Below, in pieces: positions 16,557 through 24,552 of a stretch of DNA of 64,000 nt; position 1 is the stretch's first letter; each line of letters opens with the position of its first letter. The notes under the pieces were generated by a model. It was not told the origin of the DNA. It saw only the letters and a program-made list of their open reading frames with translations, and ran no database searches. The position numbers were made by a program, and so were the translations under genes. The stretch lies in assembly GCA_020636215.1 (NCBI GenBank), contig JACJYG010000004.1, positions 1,054,001 to 1,118,000 of the forward strand, read 5' to 3'. The DNA is from Lewinellaceae bacterium. GTDB taxonomy: Bacteria > Bacteroidota > Bacteroidia > Chitinophagales > Saprospiraceae.

Positions 16557-16802
16557 TTTGGTTGTTCAATCAATACGCAATTTTGAGCTTGCCCGTCCCA
16601 AAGCCCTGTTTCCTTGAAGCCCGGCGGGGTCACGAAGCCGAAAGATAGTTTTTTTCTCTAAAAGTTTCGTAAAAACGCCCCCAAGATAGGTGTTAAGGCC
16701 CGCCCCTGCAAAGGCCCCCTTCAGGAATTTTACACTATTCCCTGACAAATTTTGTTTTCGCCCCCTTATCTCGGTTGTCCGTTGGCATTACCATTTCACA
16801 AC

Positions 16803-17798
16803 TCACCTTTCCACCACTGATACGATACTTTCCTCCGAAATGTTACGCATACACCGGAAATGCCCCTTGGGGCAGGCCTCATACCCAATCTTGGAACAGG
16901 GGCGACAGGACAAGCCCTTGACTTCCATCGTCGTATTGTGGCCCATCCCTTCCGGGAAATAGGGGTACATGCCGAACTCGGGGATGGTGTTGCCCCAAAC
17001 CGAGATAATATCTTTGCCAAAGGCGGCGGCGATGTGCATCAGGCCGGTATCGTGGGAAATCACTTTGTAAGCTTGCCGCACAAAGGAGGCCGATTGATTG
17101 AGGTTCAACAGGCCGCAGGCGTTGAAGACATGCCCCCCGGCTTGTTCGACGATCTGCCCCCCTTCTTCCGACTCCCCCGGGCCGCCCAGCAGCACGACCG
17201 GCAGGCTGATCTTCCGGCAAATGCTGATGATCTTATCCGTTGGCAGCCGCTTGGTGTTATGGGCGGCCCCAATAGCAAAGGCTACAAAACGGGGAACCTC
17301 CTGGCTAGCCGCCAGCACGTTGGTGGACAGGAAGTTGCCCACTTCCACTTCGTCTTCCTCCGGGATAAAGTAGTCCAGCCCTTGGCCATCGTTTTTCACC
17401 CCCAGGGGTTGTACCGTTTCCATATAGCGGTCTACGATGTGCTTCTTCGGCAGGCGGTCCTTTTTCAGCTTCACCATCAACCACTTTTCCCAGTTGAGCT
17501 TGTCAAAAGCATAAGCCTTGCCCTTCAGCGCCAGCTTTACCTGCAGGCTGCGCAGGTTGTGGTGCAGGTCGATGAGGTAGTCATAGCCTTCTTCCTTCAG
17601 AGCCGGCAACACCTCCGACACCTTTTGCTCAATGGCGTACACCTTAGTAATGTTTGGATTGGCAGCCACGATGCCCTGAAAACCCTTTTTGGTGAGATAG
17701 TGTACCTCGGCCCCCAACTGCTGCTTCAGCGCCCGAACCACCGGGGTGGTCAGCACGATGTCCCCAATCGAGGAAAATCTAATGATGAGTACTTTCAT
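16803..17798 (-). CDS. Glycosyltransferase family 9 (heptosyltransferase-like)
   Basis: 331 aa. N-terminal MKVLIIRFSSIGDIVLTTPV is the GT9 opening; later blocks IGAAHNTKRLPTDKII, PVVLLGGPGESEEG and HDTGLMHIAAAFGKDIISVWG form the donor-binding half of this GT-B fold. A C-terminal CRPCSKIGYEACPKGHFRCM cluster is common in Bacteroidota members. It should transfer a sugar (heptose or other) from a nucleotide donor during lipopolysaccharide or surface glycan synthesis at the inner membrane. No other glycan gene is adjacent, so acceptor and sugar are unknown. Standing alone with repeat DNA on both sides. Confidence 0.9.
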   Translation of the reverse strand: MKVLIIRFSSIGDIVLTTPVVRALKQQLGAEVHYLTKKGFQGIVAANPNITKVYAIEQKVSEVLPALKEEGYDYLIDLHHNLRSLQVKLALKGKAYAFDKLNWEKWLMVKLKKDRLPKKHIVDRYMETVQPLGVKNDGQGLDYFIPEEDEVEVGNFLSTNVLAASQEVPRFVAFAIGAAHNTKRLPTDKIISICRKISLPVVLLGGPGESEEGGQIVEQAGGHVFNACGLLNLNQSASFVRQAYKVISHDTGLMHIAAAFGKDIISVWGNTIPEFGMYPYFPEGMGHNTTMEVKGLSCRPCSKIGYEACPKGHFRCMRNISEESIVSVVER

Positions 17799-17837
17799 GG
17801 TTTTTCTACTTCAGTAATGCCCGGGCAAATTTCCGGT

Positions 17838-18017
17838 TTTTTACCCGGCTGCAAAATCAAACGTGGTGAGGACGGCCCCCCTTCATTTGCGCCTCCCGCC
17901 CGTCCTCGTCCCTCGGCCGGGTAAAATTTCCCATCCCGACCTCCTTCGTCGGTGCGGGACTCCCTCCGGTCGCTTCCCACTTCCCACTTCCGCCCGTCCT
18001 CGTCCCTCGGCCGGGTA
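17838..18017. repeat. Intergenic modules: three copies of CCGTCCTC...GGCCGGGTAAAA
   Basis: Near-identical modules of about 30 bp occur at 17892-17926 and 17992-18020 (CCCGTCCTCGTCCCTCGGCC then GGGTAAAA), with an inverted copy (TTTTTTACCCGGCTG ... GAGGACGG) at 17842-17880. Between them are three heptamers with core CTTC at 17970-17990. No gene. Confidence 0.8.
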
Positions 18018-18066
18018 AAACTTCCGACTTCCACCTTCCGACTTCCGATCTCCTACTTCCCCCTTC
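18018..18066 (-). repeat. 7 x 7-bp tandem array directly after a stop codon
   Basis: On the minus strand, one base after the TGA of the lipoprotein gene, come GAAGGGG, GAAGTAG, GAGATCG, GAAGTCG, GAAGGTG, GAAGTCG and GAAGTTT: seven in-phase heptamers with a GA(A/G) start. The array then runs into a GGGTAAAA module. Confidence 0.85.
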
Positions 18067-18067
18067 G

Positions 18068-18832
18068 TCAATCCATGGCGATATTTTCCGTTTCGATGTT
18101 CGACAGCAGTTCCAGCCCCTCATTTTCAAAGAGCAAATCGAATTCCGCTACCTTACGGTTATCCGTTTTCGGTTTATAATTCCGGTAATCCGCAAAGCGG
18201 AGGCCGCCAACGGTGCGCACATTGTACGCCTCGCGGAAGCGGGCGCCGCCCCCATCTACCTGATAGTTGTAGGCCAGGTAGTCCATGGTGGCGCTGTCGC
18301 GGTGGATCCAGTACATATACTCGTCATCAAAGTCTTTGCCGCCACCCTCCTGCCGGAAGGTAACGCTTACTTTGTGGTAGGGCTGCCCTTTGATGGTGGC
18401 CTCCCCGGCGTACTCCTTAACCACAGCGGGATCGTTGAGGAAAGCCGGCAATAGAGCGAAATAGAGGACGGAGTTGACGGAATTGGCGTAGGCGGCGCTG
18501 TCTTTTTCACTCAGCTGCGCCCGCTGGCCGTCTACTTCCCGGTACAGTCCATCATTAGTGAGCACATCCCGAACCTGGCGGCCGGTGGTATCGGTGAAGA
18601 TGCGTTCGTAGGTAAATTGCGCGCCATTGCGGGCAGCGGTGTAGTGCCGGCCGCGGAAGTCGAATTCGGCTTTAAACTGCTGGTAGCGCGCGCCCCCATG
18701 TTTGGCTATGGCCGCATCAACGATCTGCTGGGCGCTTGGCGGCTCCGATTCAACGGCTTTTTCGGCGGCGCCACCGCCGCTGCAGGCAGCCAGAGCTATC
18801 AGGCTGGCAGCCAGGAATATCCATTTATCCAT
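18068..18832 (-). CDS. DUF6503-like lipoprotein
   Basis: 254 aa from ATG 18832 (MDKWIFLAASLIALAACSGG, signal peptide with lipobox LAAC-17). The body looks like a lipoprotein-carrier-like beta fold: AIAKHGGARYQQFKAEFDFRG, later YHKVSVTFRQ, DEYMYWIHRDSATMDYLAYNY and RFREAYNVRTVGGLRFADYRNY, the pattern of the DUF6503 family as I recall it. An envelope lipoprotein with unknown ligand. Two earlier in-frame ATGs (18862, 18844) would lengthen the signal peptide; the third gives the normal length. The stop is followed by a heptamer array. Confidence 0.75.
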   Translation of the reverse strand: MDKWIFLAASLIALAACSGGGAAEKAVESEPPSAQQIVDAAIAKHGGARYQQFKAEFDFRGRHYTAARNGAQFTYERIFTDTTGRQVRDVLTNDGLYREVDGQRAQLSEKDSAAYANSVNSVLYFALLPAFLNDPAVVKEYAGEATIKGQPYHKVSVTFRQEGGGKDFDDEYMYWIHRDSATMDYLAYNYQVDGGGARFREAYNVRTVGGLRFADYRNYKPKTDNRKVAEFDLLFENEGLELLSNIETENIAMD

Positions 18833-19033
18833 CCGAATGGGCATGTGGTAGTTTTGGGGCAAAGGTAAACAAATGATTGGGCAGGTTTTAACCTAGAACT
18901 GTGCTTTCGCGTAACGAAAGGGGGACTTCTGGGGCCGCATTGAGAAGCGAGAAGCGCTCACTTAAGGTTTGGGAGCCTTATGCTCTTTTGCTTCGCCAGG
19001 AGGAAAATATCTTCGTACTTTTAGTTCACTGCC

Positions 19034-19303
19034 TTGTTGTTGTTTTTAGCGGCGTTCATGAACCTCCTGCGTCGGTTTGAGGGCAACCCGACTCCGCCCT
19101 GCGGGCTACGGCCGGGTAAAAAGTACCAAAACCCTTGTACCAGCCAATGCGGCGCGGCCACTCTTAGTGCTTGGACTGCAAAGTATCGGAGCCGTCCCTT
19201 GCGTTTGAGGTTTACCCTTTTCCCAGGCGCTGTGCAGTATGCTCAAGCTGAAAAGCTAGGCATGGAGAACATGCTCATTGGCAATTGTCCTTGTATGAAG
19301 TAG
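19034..19303 (+). pseudogene. Diverged copy of a small membrane-protein frame
   Basis: 89 codons opening LLFLAAFMNLLRRF. It matches the minus-strand frame at 19355-19948 in order: LLFL..(F/V)(M/V)NLLRRF, GK.P.NP, LRFTLFPGAV versus WFRFALFQGAV. The nucleotide match is also plain (ttgttgttttta and cctcctgcgtcggtttg versus tctcctccgtcgatttg). A repeat module interrupts it at 19109. Probably a decayed paralog; I do not recognise a family. Confidence 0.35.
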
Positions 19304-19354
19304 TAGTATTGCCCTCGGGGCCGCATCCTGCAAGGCGCACCTCCGCCCTTGGTT

Positions 19355-19948
19355 TTACCGGCCGCTTTTGGTTCGGAGCCGGCCCTTGTCAGAAAGGTAG
19401 TGTGGGAATAGGGTGTTTAATGCCGCTTTGGCTGCCCCAATCCTGGCAATCGCCGAGTAGCGCCTCAGAGCCAATGGATAAATCCTTAGCGGCCACAAAC
19501 GCCCTTTTCCCATCCACGAAGCAGCCCATGGCAAAGGCCTAGAAGAAAAGGCTGTTACCTGCACTGGAGGGCAGAAAATGTGCCTTGGCGGTTTCATCCC
19601 AAGAGTAGGCAACAGATAAAAGCTATGGAATCCGGCACTTTTGGCGAAGAGCCGGTACTTAAGCCCCAGCACTGAAACCGGCACAGCACCTTGAAAAAGG
19701 GCAAAACGGAACCATAAGGGTATCCGATTGAGCTCCGTATCCGAAGCACCTATGGGTTGAGTCGCCGCATAAGGATTTTCCGGCGTTTTCCCGACCTGCC
19801 GGTACGGGACAGGTTTGGCCCTTTTTTGCGCTACAAATCGACGGAGGAGATTCACGAGCACCATTAAAAACAACAAAATGGCAGCGAGTAAAAAAGGGCG
19901 AAGAGTTTCCTCGAAGAGAAGCAGAAAAAGGTTATGCACAGGCCCCAA
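19355..19948 (-). CDS. Hypothetical protein with N-terminal membrane helix, possibly decayed
   Basis: 197 codons. One helix at about 17-37 (RPFLLAAILLFLMVLVNLL) is followed by a basic segment and no recognisable domain. The C-terminal quarter is read from DNA that also occurs at 2.74 kb as a non-coding repeat, so the true protein, if any, is probably shorter. A diverged inverted copy lies at 19034-19303. Weak case for a real gene. Confidence 0.3.
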   Translation of the reverse strand: MGPVHNLFLLLFEETLRPFLLAAILLFLMVLVNLLRRFVAQKRAKPVPYRQVGKTPENPYAATQPIGASDTELNRIPLWFRFALFQGAVPVSVLGLKYRLFAKSAGFHSFYLLPTLGMKPPRHIFCPPVQVTAFSSRPLPWAASWMGKGRLWPLRIYPLALRRYSAIARIGAAKAALNTLFPHYLSDKGRLRTKSGR

Positions 19949-20151
19949 GGGGAATTTCTAATCACATAGGGCTAAGGTTTGAAACAAGGCTACAACAGCA
20001 GTACTAGCTTAGGTTGCAGCGGCCTTCGAGAAGTCGACCTCGCCTTACGCGAAAGGACCGCTAGAAGTTTAGTTAGGGCGCAATGGAAATTCGCTGCTTG
20101 TTATTCCGAGCGTTATGCAAGAGATGATGCCAATGTAACGGCAGTCCGGCG

Positions 20152-20353
20152 GAATGAATGGCTGCATGGCTGAATGGTCAAATGGCTGGGCTCCAGGGCC
20201 ACCGGCCTGCGACGTACAACGGAATGAATGGCTGATTGCTGAATGGCCAAATGGCTGAACTCAGGAGCCGCCGACGTCCGGCGGAATGAATGGCTGAATG
20301 GCTGAATGGCCGAATGGCTGGGCTCCAGGGCCACCGGCCTGCGACGTACAACG
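20152..20353 (+). repeat. Composite repeat: GGCTGAAT octamers plus 41-bp direct repeat
   Basis: Octamer clusters at 20152-20191, 20222-20260 and 20284-20323 (GAATGAAT, GGCTGAAT, GGCCGAAT and variants). The first and third lead into the same 41 bp (20181-20221 and 20313-20353, identical), which contain CTCCAGGGCCACCGGCCTGC. The whole is a roughly 132-bp module repeated with decay. Confidence 0.85.
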
Positions 20354-20714
20354 TGCGATAGCTGGGCTCAGGAACCGCCGATGTTCGATCCCGGCCTCCT
20401 ATCGTCGGCACGGGATTTCGCTACGCTCAATGTGCAGAAGTGCCGACCTGAGACGTGACAGGGCGCCCGTAACGCGCAAATTTATTTGCAACGTTAAAAT
20501 CCAAGAAAATAAAAATCAGTGCTTTATGATTCTAGCCCCTCAAATAAATTTGAGGGCTACTTATTCCCGGCCATCCTGGTGAGACGTGGGGCGTGTCGGC
20601 CTATCAGCTGGCGGCGCTCGTGGAAGTTATATCGTAGGGGCCTTCATCGCCCCTTACCCTGCAATTTGCCCAGGGCTTTACCCTGGTCCCGCTGCCGATG
20701 TCGAAAAACCCATT

Positions 20715-20722
20715 TATCTTTG
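20715..20722 (+). promoter_or_regulatory. Probable -7 promoter element
   Basis: TATCTTTG fits TAnnTTTG, 25 bp before the first lipoprotein gene of the 20.7-24 kb cluster. The -33 position reads CTGC, not TTTG, so strength is uncertain. Confidence 0.45.
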
Positions 20723-20747
20723 AATAACTTATTTATTTTTATAGCTT

Positions 20748-21647
20748 ATGAAAAAAAGCAGTGAAGCAAGTAATCATTTCAGTGTAGTAGTAATACTAAT
20801 CTTGTTTTTCTTTCTTCCTGGCTGTACGCCTAAAACAAAGGAAGGCGCACTACCGGAAAAATTGTTGGAAACATTTATTATTGAAAAGTATGGGGTTAAT
20901 CCAAACCAGCCAGGGGACACAGTAATGTATTCGTTTAATCACCGGGTTTACCTACCCGAGCTTGAACTCGAGATGATATTTCCGATAATTCCAGGTGGGC
21001 ACTCTGAGCCTTGCATCATCTTTTTCGACCAAAAGAATATGCGTTTTTACCATAAGTGTAACAGCGGTGGCTACAGCCCTTCGGGGATATTGTTACAGAA
21101 TCATGTAAAGCAATTCCTTCTTGAAAAAACGTCGGAGCAAGAATACTTGACGCTGCCAGATTCACTCTATTATAGGCAAAGAGGAGAACACCCCGTAAGC
21201 ATACTTGAGAGTTACCTCAACGATGCCTTTGTAAACGAACCGATTTCAGAATCCTTGTTTCTTGAGATACTGGATACATACTTCAAAGGATTGGAATACT
21301 CAAGGGTCAAATTAGAAGCGGAAGAATTTATTGCCCAAGCAAGTATAGCATTGCATGATCTCAGACAGAAGCGCATTACAGAGGAATTTCCCTGTTCTCA
21401 GGAATGTATCAGGTATGTCGTATACGAGCTCAACAGGCTAAGAGAGCCAACTGAAAGTGCATTCGGGACTTATAAAGCTATATATCAATCTAAAAATGTG
21501 GGCGCCAAAATTGTTTCCATTAAACTGGATATTGGTAAGCTCAGAACCACAGGGCCGCCGTATTATAGTAGTGTGGATAAATACTACTATACCTTGGAAG
21601 CCGACAGAATATTATTAGCGCCTCTGCCTCCTTCGATATTATGGTAA
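20748..21647 (+). CDS. Hypothetical lipoprotein, first of a paralogous pair
   Basis: 299 aa. Signal peptide with lipobox FLPGC (about 22-26), so an envelope lipoprotein. No family recognised. It shares an order of blocks with the next gene: a proline-rich 'EPCIIFFDQKN' strand matching 'LPCLIIQDLET', then ILESYLNDAF versus ALEAFLNEKY, FLEILDTYFKGL versus FLEDFLKTYFKI, a helix near YVVYELNRLRE versus YTWELAATLAK, and a final beta strand pair. The stop overlaps the next start (ATGGTAA), so the two are translationally coupled. The region is AT-richer than its neighbours, which suggests an accessory cluster. Confidence 0.75.
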   Translation: MKKSSEASNHFSVVVILILFFFLPGCTPKTKEGALPEKLLETFIIEKYGVNPNQPGDTVMYSFNHRVYLPELELEMIFPIIPGGHSEPCIIFFDQKNMRFYHKCNSGGYSPSGILLQNHVKQFLLEKTSEQEYLTLPDSLYYRQRGEHPVSILESYLNDAFVNEPISESLFLEILDTYFKGLEYSRVKLEAEEFIAQASIALHDLRQKRITEEFPCSQECIRYVVYELNRLREPTESAFGTYKAIYQSKNVGAKIVSIKLDIGKLRTTGPPYYSSVDKYYYTLEADRILLAPLPPSILW

Positions 21648-22459
21648 GCTACAAAAACCTTTACCCTTTTTTGCTTATGATGCTGCTACTATTAGGTTGC
21701 AGCCCGGCGCAGCCAGATGATGTAATGTCTGGCGCAGACAGGGTGTTAATGGAATACTTAAAAACAGGTTTGCCCATCGGCAAATACATTGCTGAAGATA
21801 GGGGGGGCTTAGGATACATCGACACCCTTTCTGATTTTGCAGTGAGAATGATCCGTCCTGAGATTCCAGAATTATTCAGTGGATTACCTTGTTTGATTAT
21901 TCAGGATTTGGAAACTGGCAACTGCTATAGTGCCTGTAGTCCAATCATTTACCATTTCATTTTCGGAGGCAATTCGCTACCTGCTCTAAACCCCTTTTCG
22001 GGCATTGGAGAAACTCCAGACACCATATTTTATCATAAGGATCAATGTAGCAATTTAATAGCCCTCGAAGCTTTTCTCAATGAGAAATATGGGGTCAAAG
22101 GTATTCCCAAAGGATTTCTGGAGGATTTTTTGAAAACTTATTTCAAGATCAATGATGATATTGAACCAGTTCGTTATGAAGAGCTGGAAAAGCGGGTAAA
22201 AGCCCGGTTAACAAGCCTTGATGCAGATATTGAGGGCAGCAATTTCGTTCAAGCCTACACCTGGGAATTGGCCGCTACCCTTGCAAAAATCAAGGAGGCT
22301 GAAAATGTCAGCAGCCTGTATGGGCAGTATTTGTATGGCTACGGAGCATCTGGTATTGCTATTAGACTTTACCGCATACCTTTCTCTATTCCGATAGAAA
22401 GAGTAAAAAAACCCGACGCCGGCCCCTTCCAGTACCGGATCGCCGTCGATGAAATTTAA
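21641..22459 (+). CDS. Hypothetical lipoprotein, second of a paralogous pair
   Basis: 272 aa, starting inside the end of the previous gene. Signal peptide MVSYKNLYPFLLMMLLLLGC gives lipobox LLLGC. The body is a distant copy of the upstream protein (see block order there), with two cysteine-containing strands (LPCLIIQDLETGNCYSAC) and a closing GPFQYRIAVDEI strand. Function unknown. Tandem duplication followed by divergence is the likely origin. Confidence 0.72.
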   Translation: MVSYKNLYPFLLMMLLLLGCSPAQPDDVMSGADRVLMEYLKTGLPIGKYIAEDRGGLGYIDTLSDFAVRMIRPEIPELFSGLPCLIIQDLETGNCYSACSPIIYHFIFGGNSLPALNPFSGIGETPDTIFYHKDQCSNLIALEAFLNEKYGVKGIPKGFLEDFLKTYFKINDDIEPVRYEELEKRVKARLTSLDADIEGSNFVQAYTWELAATLAKIKEAENVSSLYGQYLYGYGASGIAIRLYRIPFSIPIERVKKPDAGPFQYRIAVDEI

Positions 22460-22482
22460 GCCTTTCCAAAAACCTCCATACC

Positions 22483-22878
22483 ATGAAGCACCTCCTCACA
22501 CTCGCGCTCTTTCTATCCGCCATGCCCTTCAGCCAGGCGGCGGTCACGATCGACACCCTCGCCTCCTGCCTGTGCGAAGGCCAGCCGCAGCAGGCCTTCG
22601 AGCTGCAGGCCGATGGTTCGGCCGGGCCGTTCATCTTTTCCTGGGCCGGGCCGGAGGGTTATACATCCGGCGAGCAGAACCCGGTGAATATGAAGGTAGC
22701 GGGTGTTTATACTCTTTTTATTACCAATGCCTATGGCTGCACCTTCTCTTACGATGTGGGCATAACCGCCTGCCCCCTGCCCACCCTGCAGCCCACCATC
22801 CACCCCGCCTGCCCGGACGACAGCCCAACACACATTAATTTGATTCGTTCCAGGCAAACAAGCCCGGGATACGATTAA
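22483..22878 (+). CDS. Small secreted protein with one SprB/PKD-like repeat
   Basis: 131 aa. Signal peptide MKHLLTLALFLSAMPFSQAA, then one Ig-like repeat of the kind found in tandem in SprB and other gliding/T9SS adhesins: FIFSWAGPEGYTSGEQNP ... VAGVYTLFITNAYGCTFSYDVGI. Four cysteines in the N-terminal half (SCLC, GCTF, TACP). After one repeat it ends in an unrelated tail with no T9SS sorting domain. It may be a truncated adhesin or a genuine one-domain secreted protein. It follows the paired lipoproteins by 23 bp and has a broken relative at 23820. Confidence 0.65.
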   Translation: MKHLLTLALFLSAMPFSQAAVTIDTLASCLCEGQPQQAFELQADGSAGPFIFSWAGPEGYTSGEQNPVNMKVAGVYTLFITNAYGCTFSYDVGITACPLPTLQPTIHPACPDDSPTHINLIRSRQTSPGYD

Positions 22879-22891
22879 AAATTCAATTATC

Positions 22892-23827
22892 ATGAATAAA
22901 ACAATGATCATAATTGCACTCTCTCTTTTTATCAGCCCTGGGCTTGGCGCCCAAAAAAAAGAGCGCTTATCCTTTGACGCCCAACTGGCCAGGGATACGA
23001 TAGGGCTACTGGAGCCTATCGTTTTATCGGTAAAACTGGAAAGCATCACCGACAAATCCGTGAAGCTGATCTATCCATGGGATTTGGGATTAACCATCGA
23101 TATACGATTTAGTGGGCAGGAGGAGTGGTATTCCGTTTATGATGAACCGGATATAGACTCCGACCAGCAGCCAGGAATAGAAAGGTATCAAGACAAAGTT
23201 TTTTTTAAGAAAACATTAAAATTAATTCCACTTACGGAAAAAATTAGTTGGATTCCAGGTGAACCTGATGGGCGGTTTCCAAGCCCAGACAGATGCTTTG
23301 CGGAAGGAGAGTACGATATAAGAGTAAGGTATTACCCAAGTGGTTATTGGAATAATAAAAGCAGAGCGCTTCGGGAGCCTTTTTTTGAAGTGGCGAGGGT
23401 ATTTCGCGTAGAGCCCTATTCAAAAGCTGAAGACATCGAGGCATATAACTGGTTGCTGGGGCTTGACTACCCGAATTTCTTATTTCATGAATGGATGTAC
23501 TATCGTACAGCCGAAGAGCAGGGGGAAAAGGCGCGTGAATTATTGAGCCTTTTCCCCAATTCATCATTTTCTCCCTATGCACATTTCGTAATGGCCAAAA
23601 CCCTGATACAACAATCAGTTAATCAGGGATCATCTTACGATATTCCAATTTATGAAGAGATCATCCGCCACCTCGAGGCCGCCCAGCGCAAAACGGACAA
23701 CCCCTGGCTAAAGCGGAGAGTAGAGCCGGAATTGAAAAGCATGAAGCAAGTTCTTGGAGGTTTGCGCTCCAGGGAGGAATGGGAACGGAAGCAAAAAGAA
23801 AAAACAAAAAACGACGGTAATGAATAA
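22892..23827 (+). CDS. Hypothetical secreted protein
   Basis: 311 aa. Signal peptide MNKTMIIIALSLFISPGLGAQ. The N-terminal half looks like an Ig-like beta domain (IVLSVKLESITDKSVKLIYPWDLGL, then WIPGEPDGRF and GEYDIRVRYYPSGYW). The C-terminal half is helical, with a TPR-like EQGEKARELLSLFPNSSFSPYAHFVMAK stretch, and ends in a very basic/acidic EEWERKQKEKTKNDGNE tail. No named family recognised. 13 bp after the SprB-like gene and overlapping the next start by 8 bp, so co-transcribed. Confidence 0.7.
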   Translation: MNKTMIIIALSLFISPGLGAQKKERLSFDAQLARDTIGLLEPIVLSVKLESITDKSVKLIYPWDLGLTIDIRFSGQEEWYSVYDEPDIDSDQQPGIERYQDKVFFKKTLKLIPLTEKISWIPGEPDGRFPSPDRCFAEGEYDIRVRYYPSGYWNNKSRALREPFFEVARVFRVEPYSKAEDIEAYNWLLGLDYPNFLFHEWMYYRTAEEQGEKARELLSLFPNSSFSPYAHFVMAKTLIQQSVNQGSSYDIPIYEEIIRHLEAAQRKTDNPWLKRRVEPELKSMKQVLGGLRSREEWERKQKEKTKNDGNE

Positions 23828-24030
23828 AGCATTCGCTCTGACGCTGCTCTTAACCCTTTCGGGCTTATCCGCCAAAGCAATTATTGCATTGGACACCTTG
23901 CAATCCTGTATTTGTCCGGGAAGCCCCAGCCAGCCATACCTGGGATATATACAGTAGATGTGTTCAATGCATTTGGCTGCGCCACCACCCTTAGCGTTTA
24001 TCTGGAACCCAGCCCCCGACAGGCCTTTCT
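23820..24030 (+). pseudogene. Broken second SprB-like small gene
   Basis: ATG at 23820 opens MNKAFALTLLLTLSGLSAKA then IIALDTLQSCICPGSPSQPY and stops at 23957. In another frame from about 23942 the sequence continues GIYTVDVFNAFGCATTLSVYLEP, the end of the same repeat seen in the gene at 22483 (VTIDTLASCLCEGQPQQ and GVYTLFITNAYGC). About 40 codons of the middle are missing and the frame is shifted, so it is a deletion relic. Confidence 0.7.
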
Positions 24031-24237
24031 CACAACTTACAGCGCCACCTGCCCCCATTTTCCTCATGGTGGGTGCATCCTCCATCAAAGGCCACTGGCC
24101 CACGAATTCGCCACAGGCTTCGGTGCGCGTCGTTTGTCCCGATACGGGCACACCTGCAAGTCTATATTGCCGCAGATTATCTTTTTATCGGGGGTAAGTG
24201 AAGAGGCCATTGGAAGTGCAATGGTGTCAACTTAAGG

Positions 24238-24415
24238 ATTTAGGAGGTGACTTCGAGTTTAATGTCGTCAACTTAAGATTCTCATGGTCGTCCTGTCAGC
24301 GTCTGGCTAAGCAAGGATAACTCGACGCAAGCCAGCCGCTGACTATTTCCGCGTCAGTCACAGTCGCTGACAGCCCTAAGTTGACGACATTAGACTTCGA
24401 GTTCACCTCCTAAAT
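24238..24415. repeat. 178-bp palindromic element
   Basis: Inverted arms of about 38 bp: ATTTAGGAGGTGA (24238-24250) with 24403-24415, and TAATGTCGTCAACTTA (24260-24275) with 24377-24392; the few bases between them are themselves inverted on one arm. An inner pair CTGTCAGCG / CGCTGACAG nests inside. No open frame. Between the broken SprB-like gene and the PhoD gene's 3' end. Confidence 0.8.
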
Positions 24416-24552
24416 TGGAAGCCCCGAAAAGTAAGGGGATGAGCGGGAAGTCATCCCCTTACAACCACGCTTGATATTTCAAACCCAATAAACCTGCCTG
24501 TCCACTCAAAGGTAGTAACTCCACCCCCTTTCGGGCAGGCTTTAGCCCTCCC

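Larger units (their letters stand above)
18863..20714. other. 1.85 kb repeat and debris region
   Basis: No confident gene. Contents: a CGGCCGGGTAAAAAG module at 19109-19123; two diverged copies of one small membrane-protein frame in opposite orientation (19034-19303 plus, 19355-19948 minus); stretches shared with 2.6-2.8 kb; three GGCTGAAT octamer clusters and a 41-bp exact direct repeat (20181-20221 and 20313-20353). Frames here are short, lack family similarity I can name, and overlap repeats. Confidence 0.65.
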
